Source: Hericium rajendrae (taxonomy: Eukaryota; Basidiomycota; Agaricomycetes; Russulales; Hericiaceae). Taken from it: a DNA stretch of 64,000 nt. The position numbers were made by a program, and so were the translations under genes. Shown one piece after another: positions 54,482 through 64,000 of the stretch. Each line of letters begins with the position of its first letter. The stretch's first letter is position 1. The notes beneath the pieces were generated by a model that was not told the origin of the DNA, did not search any database, and saw nothing but the letters and a program-made list of their open reading frames with translations. The stretch spans positions 558,001 through 622,000 of the forward strand of contig CM065882.1 of the NCBI GenBank assembly GCA_033439255.1, given 5' to 3'.

Positions 54482-55750
54482 ATGATACTCACAGCCAGGC
54501 GTCCGCCAGATCGTACCCGTTTCATGGCCCCTTCGCTCCCCTTTGAACTCATCATCAAGGTCATCGAACATGCCTTTTATTCGAAAGCCCACGGCCCATA
54601 TGTGGATATCAAGACGCTATCCGCCTGCACTGCGGTGTGCAAGCAATGGCACAGCTTCGCACGCAACCTATCGTTTTTCGAGTTCGTGTTGACGAGATTA
54701 AAATCGGATCGCTTTCTTGCTGGGAACATTTCTCTCTTGGCCGGCCCAGGAGGGTTCGGCGCATGCATCCGATCCATCACCCTATACGATCGGGGACCGT
54801 GTGGGATGGACTTCATCACTGTGCTCTCACACTGTCCCGCCCTATACGACCTCAAACTTTCTCTCACCAATATTGCCGTGGAACTATCCAAGGCCGATGT
54901 TGCGCGGCTCGCCGCTCTGACTACAAAGATCCAGGCATTGACATTGCATATATCTTATCCTACAGCGGCAGTACGCGTTCTATACCAGCTCCTGGCCATC
55001 TGGCCGAGCATTCAATCCCTCCGTTTGGACGATCTCGAGTGCATGGCGCGTCCACCAGCAGAGCGTCCCCCCTTCTCCCTCTTTGAACTCGCGCTGAGCA
55101 GCCGACACCCGTCCCCGGAGCACATACTCCGCTGGCTCCTGCCTCCGATACCAGCAGGGCAGCGTGGCAGTCTCGACATTCTCTCTGTCACATTTGAGAT
55201 CGACGCCGGGAGCGTGCTAAACGAATACGCGCCCTACGTACGCTCGCTCAGGTTGTCGTGTATGTGGCCGTGCGAGCAACTGCAGGAGATCATCGCGCGG
55301 TTCAGGGCGCTGGAGGAGCTTATAATGGGTAAGACTTTCGCGGCCCGGGAATTCAGGACGCCAGCGAATGCCCCAGCGCTTCCCCAGACAATCCGACATC
55401 TATGGATCAGTGCGGCGTATGGAGAGCCCATGTCGAGCGTACGCTACCTGCTGGCGCTCTTGGACTCGTCGGACGTTCCGCGGCTCGCGCGAGTCTCGGT
55501 TGACGGTTCCGACTCTGACCACTGGCAGCTCGTCGATCTTGCACAGATGTGCGCCGACAAGGGCGTGGAACTTGTGATCAATGCATCCCATAGCTTCAAT
55601 AACTCCGAATACTGGGTAAGTAGTCCTAGGACATAGTTGCAGTGTTTAGCTCTGACCGACAAACAGAAGATGGAGTATCCTGTACCGGTGGACCGCTTCC
55701 CTCGTGATTGGACGATTGAGAATCTGTACCGAATGAAGACAGGAGGTTAA
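54482..55750 (+). CDS. F-box-like/LRR protein
   Basis: Exons 54482..55615 and 55667..55750 join across a 51-nt intron to 405 aa. A start at the second ATG (54524, MAPSLPFELIIKVIEHAF) would give 391 aa and places the F-box right at the N-terminus, which is more usual. The box continues with LSACTAVCKQWHSFARNLSF. LRR-like strands follow (IRSITLYDRG, ALYDLKLSL, IQSLRLDDLE, YVRSLRLSCM, TIRHLWISAA). The last exon encodes KMEYPVPVDRFPRDWTIENL. It belongs to a different F-box subgroup from the 13-27 kb genes. The substrate is unknown. Confidence 0.78.
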
Positions 55751-55952
55751 GATTGGGTTTCTTGTGGGCGGGACTGGATATCGAGGAGGGTTTTTTCTAC
55801 TGTATTAGACAACATGCAGGATATGCATGAATAGACACAGTAAACATGCGAGTTCCGCTTATCAGCGTCGCGACAATAATTACTAGATCAAATCAACGTG
55901 GTCTTGCACCCCAATAAACTACTGGTTATCTGTGGAATGGAGCAACAGATTA

Positions 55953-58900
55953 TCACGACACGCGAGCTAAACGAAACCCAGAATCCGAGCTATACACAAT
56001 GATCTTAAAACTCCCCTCGACCCCCGCGTCAAACGTCGACGGAATAATTGTATACTTCCCCGCCTCCAACTGGACCTGTCCAGTAACTGCGCCCGAAAGA
56101 GAATCGGTATAAGGACCCGAAGATACGAGGGGCCGGCCAACGAGAAGAGCGCTACGATAAGGATCCGCGGGAAAAATGGAGACATTGATGAACGTGGTCT
56201 TGGACAGAAGCTGTAGGCGCGCTCTGTATTCTGCATTAGCATGATTGGCGAGAAAAGTCGCTGCAGCTGGTGTTTACCTGATCTCTGATGGGGACGGCAG
56301 GTACAGCTCGAATGACGGATTCGAGGTGTAGTTGTTGAACTGCGCAGCTCCCGCGGCAGTCATCCCGGTCCTGTATCGGCAAGAATCAGCAACAAAAGGA
56401 TTTGCCAAGCACGCTCAGACAGACCATTCTCCGTGAATCGTCTTCATGAACATTCCCGCACCTTCCTGGGATATTGGATCTAGGTGTACTTCGTCCGAGC
56501 TCTCCACGCGGAGGCTAAATGGCCCGTGATGGGTCGCGTCAAAGGTAGACACTATGACGGCATAGTCTCCCGCTGGACAATCGGGATGATTATCGATCAA
56601 TTGGCTATTTTGCGAGAAGGATGCTCACGGTTCAGTTCTGCCTTTGTATGCGCGAAGCCGTATGTATATGATCCAGTACTCGCGACCACTTCGCTGGGCA
56701 CGAGACTGTAAAAGATAAATAACTTGGAAGATGCAAAACAATGCCATGCTTACTCGAAAACGCGAGCTCCCTGTCCCCAAACAACGGTCAAATTGACCGG
56801 CAGATCCTTCTCAGATCGGAGGGTGAAGGCAAGTTGTACTTTACGTCCCTTCGACTCGCTTGACTGCGAGGTCTGACTGACCCGAAGTCGATACTGAGGA
56901 TTGAACATGTACGAAGGCAACGTGTGGTTCCCCCCGGCGGTTCGCGTTGTAAACGACCCTGTAACCTAGACAGCGGGCGTCAGAATGACGCATACACCGG
57001 TATATTTGAAGAGCTTGCCTTGAGATCGAACGGGAGTCTCGAAGCATAACTCTGCCAGCGCATAGGCCGCGTCGAATATGCAGTGACAGTAAACCCCACA
57101 TCCTTCGCAGATCCTTCATACAGTGCGGTTATTGCCAGCATAGAGGAAGCATGGGCCAGCGAAGATTTGAGCTGTTGAGGACGAAGATTAACCCAAACAC
57201 CGGCTGAACGATGATATGCTACAAACCAGAAAATGAGGACTGTTGGTGTAGAAGCCCTGAAAGAGGTGTTTGTTATCGGCTGAAAAAGATACTTGGAAGC
57301 ACGTACTGCAGGCTGGTTAGGCCCTTGCTGTCCGACGGAAACATCGCCCGCACTGCTACTATCGTCAACATGAAGTGATATGTAGTCGGAAGCCCGTCGA
57401 GTATCAGTTCGATGCCTCGTAAGAAGCACCCATACATTGCTTTCTGAGGCAGCTTCAGTCCGGCTCTGTGACTCGTCGAGGAGAAGCCATAAGGTCAGAT
57501 GGTTGGCTAGCACAAAGATATGAGCGAATGAAGATGATGCGGAACAATGAACTTACCCTCTTCAAGGTCTGTTTCTGAGAGATGTGACGCTCTCCATGTC
57601 CTAACAAAATGGTCAAGAAATTATCGAGATCGATATTCGCAGTGTCACCAACCCATGGAAATGGACTGTGTGAGAGAATAATCGCGGATTCCAGCTCAGG
57701 TAAAGGCTTTCAAACACATTACAGAAATGATCCCACTCCATTGTGAAGGGTCCGCCTTGGAGAGAGCGTGCATTAGGATGCGGGAAGATAGATAGATCAT
57801 CAAATTATCGTACCAACATGGCCAGATTCATGGAGCGAGAATTGCGAGAGACCAGAGATAGGAGAGTCTAGTGGCCGAGGATCCCTCGGTTGCCAAGAAT
57901 CAAGAATAGTCACAAACCTCCTTCCGTCTTCACCTTCCACCAAATCTGGGCAGAAAGGAGAAATCAGACATGTCGACAGTCCACCGGTAACATGTTAGTC
58001 TACCTGTGATGGCATAGCTGTGCGCGGGCAAGAGATGGAGATCCTCGCCGAATGAAGATGGCCGGTCATCAGTTCCTGCGGTCAAAAGACATAATCCTTA
58101 TAGTCATATACTTTAGGAACTGCAACATAGATTTCGAGGGGTTTGCCTACCGCTGCTACATGATTGAGAAATCAGGAACCAAGTGTGTTCCCGTTTGAAA
58201 GATGAACTTTCGATGAATGTCAGACAAATGACAGCGTCAATGAAGCTATTATTGAATACCTCCTGATTTCGATTTGCTCCGGTATCCACCCCGACAAGAC
58301 GCTGCCATGAGATTAAAGATAGCTCAGAGGGCAGAGAGGACATCTACTCACTGTATGTCTATACTTGAGTTTCTGGAAAGGAGACCCCGGTCAGGTTCTG
58401 AGCGTCGTGAACAAATGCAGGACTTACGAACCAGGAAAATCATAGCCCCCCATCAGCTTCAGATACTGTTCCACAACAGTTCGTCATCATGAAATGGTGC
58501 TGATAACGCTGACACCCACCGCTTTTTCAACAAGTGCTGGCCAGAGGTCTGATTTACTCAAGGTCGACAAACACATGAGGCTCCCATCGGGATGGAATGG
58601 GAGCTCCTCGTCTATCGCTATACAAATTTGAATAAGACAGCCTTCGTGCCAGATTACCGAACTTACAGATCTAAAACTATCAGCTTCGGGATAAAGCCCT
58701 CAGTCCAGATGCAGAAGAGTTACTGACCCGTCGATGTGCCCCATTGAACCAAACTCGAAGATCATACCTGCCGGATTTTGATCGCTCTGGTCGGTTCGAA
58801 GCATCGCACGGATGAAGCACAGGTAAAGCGGACTGACACCGAAGATTCAATCATCTGCTGCACGATGGAACATGTCAGGAGACTGACTTTGCTTCGATGT

Positions 58901-59630
58901 CGGGAGCTGTGCTCCAGGCATACTGCAATTGAAGTACACAACGAGCAATCCTCGATGACCCTCTGGACGATGTCTTGACCTCGCAGAGTGGGGTTGAGGA
59001 GTTCAATATCTTGGAAGACCTCATCGGGGCGCCTCCATGTGGTGCCCACTCGCTCCTGCTCAGCTGACAACTTCAGCTTTCCATCAGGATCACTATACTT
59101 ACATTCAGCTATTTCGAATATCAGACCGAGTCGAAAGACGCACTGATATCGCGTCGCAGAGTCGAAGGCCCCGCTATCTGCCTCGCTCCAGAGAGGCACA
59201 TGCAGACCATTGACAGTCGATCCTTTCTTTAGCACCAATGCCTGTTCATCTGACAATAATCGTCACGCAGGTGCTATCATACGTGTCGAGCACACCGACC
59301 TGGAGAAAGCGGATTCCGGATGACAGGGGTCAACCCGCTCTTGACCGCCTTGATGCGCTCGGCGCGCTCGAGAGCCTTACTCGCCTGGCTCCTCAGTCGC
59401 GTCTGCAAGCGCGCATCGACGGCCGATCGGCTCAAGGCCAGATACGCAGTGGCCGCGTCGATGTACCCGCGAAAGGCGGCGTCGTAGTTCTTGCTGAGCT
59501 CAGCCTTGGCTGCTTTGTTGTACGTCGCCTGAGGGTGTGAGGTAAGTCAGATCAGGCAACGACGGTGCTCCGCACGCGTTATGCTCACTTCTGGGTCGTC
59601 TTGCTTCGAGCCGGCGCGTTTCGCGCTCAT
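55953..59630 (-). CDS. PALB: PalB/Rim13 calpain-like cysteine protease
   Basis: PalB/Rim13 cleaves PacC/Rim101 in fungal ambient-pH signalling, on ESCRT-III at endosomes. This is a many-exon gene. Exon 1 is complement 59589..59630 (MSAKRAGSKQDDPE) and exon 2 is 59300..59528; exon 3 starts at 59249. I did not fix all later boundaries. Exon 2 encodes an MIT domain (AKAELSKNYDAAFRGYIDAA). The protease domain shows NGLHVPLWSE, DPDGKLKLSAEQERVG, the nucleophile region VIEDCSLCTSIAVCLEH, YLKLMGGYD, the His region LPAHSYAI and FVTILDSW. Two calpain domain-III-like parts follow (FDATHHGPFSLRVESS, STFDAGVEGSFKIIVYSS). The stop is at 55953-55955. Confidence 0.88.
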
Positions 59631-60295
59631 TTCATACAGTCCAGGGTACTGTTCGTCGATGAGTTGGACAAGGTAGGTCTGGAAGAGTCAGTCTGAGGGA
59701 CTCCGATGTCGAGGACGCGCCTGGACGCGCGGAACGTCAATAAGAGCCACGTGCCTGGTACCGCCGCCCAGACAGTAATGAGACAGAATCTTTAGAGGAC
59801 TCTTTTACTCAAGCTCGCACCAATCCATGAAAAACCATTGACAAGAGAGACAGGTATGAGTTCAATTGATCCGCTTGACTCCAATGAAAGAACACGACGA
59901 AAAGACAACCGATGCTTTTGAGATGCCGTACAGTGTGGGGAGCCGCCGAAACAGATTGCCTAATGCTAACAGTACGAGTGATAGAACGGAAGTGTAACTA
60001 CTTGTAACTACTGGGTGCAAATGATTGAGATGTACGTACGTATGTATGCAAGGACCGGGACGATGTAAGTACTATGGAACTGTAACTACTGGAGAGACAA
60101 ACAAACAAACAAAGGATGAGCAAGTAGGTAGGTAGGTAGGTAGGTAGGGCGCGAACAACAGGCGGGGTAAGAAGCGAAGAATAAAACTACGAGCATTCCG
60201 ATGGAAACGGCACGGGGAATCGGAATCGGAATTGGGAACCTATGCACATGAATTTTATGAAGTACATATGTCCGGCTATCGTTACAGCGGGGCCT
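59631..60295. other. Intergenic region with simple repeats
   Basis: This lies between the PalB start and the transportin stop (both minus). It contains an AACA run (about 60099-60113), a (GTAG)n microsatellite (about 60125-60148) and two TAACTACT copies near 60000. No gene is supported. Confidence 0.6.
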
Positions 60296-63200
60296 CTATA
60301 CCCCGTACCGCTGCGCTAAACGCTCTTGGATTGCAGGCGGGAACGTCGCCACTTGCGCCTGCCACCCTGCGGCATCGGCGGCCTTGAAGCCGCTCAGCAG
60401 AGTCTGGAACATCGAATTCAGCTCCGCGGACGGAGAGTTCCATCGCACGATGGCGTTGCAGAACCACAGGAGACTCTGCGAACACAGACAGATCAGCGCA
60501 CTGCAACAGCACTTCAATCGAGCCGACTGACCTTCGCAATACCCATAGGATTTGTCTGCACGAGGGTGCAGAGCCCGCGGAACGCCGAGTCCTTCTCCTC
60601 GTTGTCGCGGATCTCATACAGGGCCTGACACCACGCCTGCGCAAACTCGGGCAGCAGCGGCGCGACGAGGTTCGGGTGCATGAGCCCGATGCGGCCTATC
60701 GATACAGCCGCGTTCTCATGCAAGCTGCGCGGCGCCTTCGGGTGCAGGAGGATCGGGACGAGCCGCGAGATGAGCGGGTTCACCCACTGCTGGAACTCCG
60801 GGTCGTCGCGGCCGTAGCGGAGCGCGACCTCGCCGACGGACCACGCCGCGTTGTTGCACGCGCTGATGAACTCGACCTTCGGCTCCGGGTCGAGCTGCAT
60901 GATCAGCTCCTGCATGATATCTGCCATGTGCGGGCGCAGGAGCGGGAAGCACGCCATGGCGAGGTCGCCGATGAGCGCGTATGCCGACTGCCGGACGGGT
61001 GCTTGCGGGTGCTTCAAGCATATGACGAGCAGCTGGAAGAAATTCGGCTGGCCGGCTTCGATGAAGGGCTTCAGCTCCATGCCCAGGCCCTGGGTGAGGC
61101 CGGAGAGAAGATCGAGCGCGACAACAAGGAACGTCTTGTCGGGCTCGTCGAGGTCGGGGTTCTGTTGATACGTCTGGTATTGGAAGATAGACGTCTTCGC
61201 GATGTTGAGACAACGATCAAATACAGGTCCTGCATATGGAAGGAAAGCAGGCCCGATGGCGATAGTGACAGATGCCAGGCACTATGAGCCATGTATGTGA
61301 GAACGTGTCAATCATCCAACATTAAGCTATTTCATACCTCCAGAAGCGGAATCAGATCCTCATCATCATCCTTCAATTTCGACCACTTCTTCGTCAGTGG
61401 CGGCATGAGAATGTCCACATATGCGGGGTTCTGCAGCGCCGATCCGACTGCGTCTGCGAGGGTGCCGACGGCATCATATAATATGAGCATGTTCTTGTGC
61501 TGGTACTTCTCGAATGCGAAAACCAGATTGCGTAACACCGGCTCGAGGTACGGCGCGAGCTCAGTCCCAGCATCCTCCTCCAGGGTCGCGAACGCACTGC
61601 AACCCGCTTCCTGGACGCGCTTGTTGTTGTCCAAAACCATGCGGAGCAGCTGAAAACAGGGGCGATAAGAACCAATCACACATTTAATGGTGATCGACGA
61701 CGTACTCCTTCCAAAGTGGGGATGAAGAACTGGTTCTTGTGATTTTCTGTTGTGCCTTGCACACACCAGCTCGCGTATCTCCCAAGGGTCCAGCAAGTGA
61801 TAGATCTCACAAGGGGCTACAAAATGTGGAAAGACTAAGCAGATTCACGCGCGAAATGAATGGAGAACGAACCTTGGGGTCATTGAGCGTACTTACGAGG
61901 TACGGTATGAGCTGTGGCAAATGCGGCTCAATAGCCTCAATGCACCCTATAGACACAGTCAAATAAACTCAGCCGACGCGGAAGCGAGTCGCTTGATAGG
62001 CGCGCACCTTCTGCGACCGCGCCCAGCGCCAGAATCGCGCTCTCCCGCTGCAGCCAGTCGTTATTCCACAGCTTGCCCTTGAGTGGCTCAAGCAGCACGT
62101 TCAGCAGCTCCGGCCCAAAGCGCACGGCGAGCACGTCGAGCGCCGCCGCGGCGCACTTGCGCAGATTCCACTCGGTCGACATCTCATCGGCGAAGTCGTC
62201 GTCATCCTCGTCGTAGTCTTCTTCGTCCGAGTCGAGCTGCTCCTCGCCGTACACCCCCACCTTCTTCGAGGTCGACGGTTCTGCGCCGTTCATCTCTTCG
62301 CGCGTGTAGCCATGCGACTTTCCACCATAATGCCGCGGCTTGATGTCGGTCTCCTTATCTGGCACGGACGTGTCTTCCTCGACGTCGGCTTCAAGCCAAA
62401 GAAGATCATCCTCGCCATACACCATGCAATCCAGCAGCACAGGCGCTACTCGGTTCAACAATGGGTGGAGGTATGCAGCCAGATCTGGGTCTTCGGCAAA
62501 CGTGAGCCAGAACTCGCATGCCTCCAGCGCAACGTTCTCGTTCCTGTCCTTCGTCGAGTACAGCATATACTCCGCGACATTTGGGAGCTCGGGCATGACC
62601 TTGTCGGGGCGGGACGCCAGCAGTAGGACGAGGGCCTGGCAGACGTGACGTCGCACGGAGGGATCCTCGTCGGACGCGCGCTTGAAGAGACATGCGATGA
62701 ATGTATCGATGTGTGCATACAGCGCCTGGCTGTTCACGGGCACGAAAGACGACAAACACGCGACGGCATGCGAGCGGATTTTCGAGTTCGGATGCTCCGT
62801 GAGGACGAGGAACTTGGGTACCATGAAATTGAGAGGGAACGTTCCGTTGATCTCGACATCAAGCTTGCGCGGGTAGTCTTCGCAGGCTTTCTCGAGAACG
62901 TTGAATGCGGCCTGCAAAATATCACGTTAGACGCTCGTTATCATAATCGAGATGAAACCAAAGTGAAACGACGGCAATGAAACATGTCGTGATGATGACA
63001 GAGAGAGCTAAATGAAAACATAGAGCTTGTCTTCTCTCGCCTCCTGATCGCGTCTTTCGAGCGCGAAGCAGGTCTGCAGGCATGATGTCCTGTTTGTAGG
63101 TACGATGTCCCATTATGCAGGTACGATGACCTTGTATCAGGTATGGTGGCCTGGTCGGTCTGGAGGGTAGTCCAAGTGTTTTCCGACATCATGTAATGAT

Positions 63201-63996
63201 CGTGATTTTCGTCAAAGATGCGAGAATCACATCGCCCCGTGTGGCGGGGTGCAGATCCGCGTATCAGAATTGAGACGCGATCTGACAGACAAGGATGTCT
63301 GATTCATGCAAGCTCGTCCAGCGCTGGCAGGTAGCACGACAGACAAGTTGGCATGAACCACGTTTAGGATGCGATACGGGAGGCAGCGGAACCACCAGCG
63401 CGCAACCCGCGCGCGAACTTGGCGCCGATAGACGCACGCCCCCGTAGCAAAGGAACTGCAGCAAACACAAAAGATGGGATCTCACCTCCTGCTGGCTCTC
63501 GTCTGGCGAATCCAACAAAGTGACGAGCTGCGTCAAACATTCGGCCCATCCCCGCGGCTCCAAGATTCCGAGAAACGAGACGATGTCCTGACTCGCGGCA
63601 TTGCGAATCATCGGACTCGTGTCCGCGAAGGCCTGCAGAATGGCGGCCTTCACGAAGGCGACGACCTCGGGCGGTGAACGGATGACGAGACGAGCATTAT
63701 TCTTGAGGAGGTAGCCGGCGATGGTCCTGATTCGATCCTCCTCCTGGGGCAGCGAAGCGAGGATGTAGGCCAGATACGCGATGTAGTCTGGTACGCGCGT
63801 GAAGTTGTTCAGTTTCTGGAGGAGTGCCGCGGGCGCAGGGTGAGCTGCTCGGTGTTCGACAAGCCGATCGCATAGGAAAGAGAGGGCTCACGTGTGTAAT
63901 GTTGCGTTGCACGGCCGCATTTTCGGTGTCTAGGGATTCGTGGATGGTCTGGAGGATTTCACGGAGGCCTGTTTCTTGCGGAGACCAAGCGTTCAT
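60296..63996 (-). CDS. KAP104: Transportin (karyopherin beta-2, Kap104-like)
   Basis: Eight exons (complement 63892..63996, 63486..63815, 62008..62911, 61873..61946, 61706..61816, 61338..61649, 60532..61281, 60296..60475) join exactly to 921 aa, the family's usual size. It starts [24 protein letters not shown] repeats run throughout ([59 protein letters not shown]). An acidic loop ([20 protein letters not shown]) corresponds to the H8 loop used for cargo release. The C-terminal arch ([48 protein letters not shown]) ends LAQRYGV. It imports PY-NLS cargo such as hnRNPs in a Ran-dependent way. Intron 62912-63485 is 574 nt, against 56-76 for the rest. Confidence 0.96.
63076..63160. repeat. Degenerate tandem repeats in a transportin intron
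   Basis: About four imperfect units of roughly 21 bp share the core GCAGGTACGATGWCC (for example GTAGGTACGATGTCC and GCAGGTACGATGACC). They lie inside the 574-nt intron of the transportin gene. Confidence 0.6.
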
Positions 63997-64000
63997 GGTG

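Noticed and set aside
1-64000. Search for CRISPR arrays, operons, attachment sites or prophage
   Set aside because: Spliced eukaryotic genes throughout; none of these features is present.

Overview
This window looks like a chromosome segment from a filamentous basidiomycete, most likely a polypore-type Agaricomycete. The genes carry many short introns, mostly 49-76 nt with GT..AG ends and CTNAC-like branch points. F-box/LRR-like proteins are expanded, and the retroelements are fungal types (a Tad1-like LINE and a chromodomain Ty3/gypsy element). I saw no operons, Shine-Dalgarno sites or CRISPR arrays. All exon models come from reading splice sites and frames by eye.

Left part (1-21.3 kb). 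The window opens in the 3' end of KRI1 (ribosome biogenesis). It continues with an HNH-nuclease-domain gene, an F-box gene whose F-box is interrupted by a coding minisatellite, a single-pass membrane LRR protein, an unrecognised gene, and a run of minus-strand F-box genes (10.4, 13.1 and 17.4 kb, plus a broken copy at 15.7-17.1 kb). A small inverted-repeat element lies at 15.06-15.47 kb. The run ends with RIT1, the initiator-tRNA Ar(p)64 ribosylphosphate transferase.

Middle (21.3-36.6 kb). An apparently intact pogo/Fot-type DNA transposon (21480-25324; perfect 25-bp TIRs, TA duplication, spliced DD35D transposase) sits in what was a roughly 360-bp divergent promoter between RIT1 and an F-box gene. 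Next come secretory-pathway genes: an L-type lectin cargo receptor (12 exons), a membrane J-domain protein, a DUF4203 multi-pass membrane protein, and the HDEL/KDEL receptor ERD2.

Repeat island (36.6-54.1 kb). A 15-bp target-site duplication (36624-36638 and 54130-54144) brackets a composite insertion of about 17.5 kb. It holds a Tad1-like LINE on the minus strand, with a 35-nt poly(A) tail at its 3' end. A second internal poly(A) tract with an AATAAA signal lies between the gag-like ORF1 and the endonuclease/RT ORF2. A 7,090-bp chromovirus is nested in it (44711-51800; 423-bp LTRs differing at one noted site, CAATG duplication). This chromovirus has the hallmarks of Tf1/sushi-type self-priming and a 5' leader almost free of AUG.

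Right part (54.5-64 kb). Another F-box-like gene is followed by a PalB/Rim13 calpain-like protease and a complete transportin (karyopherin beta-2) gene whose start codon lies at the right edge of the window. The host genes are unrelated housekeeping and expanded-family genes rather than one pathway. The lectin and ERD2 both work in ER-Golgi traffic.
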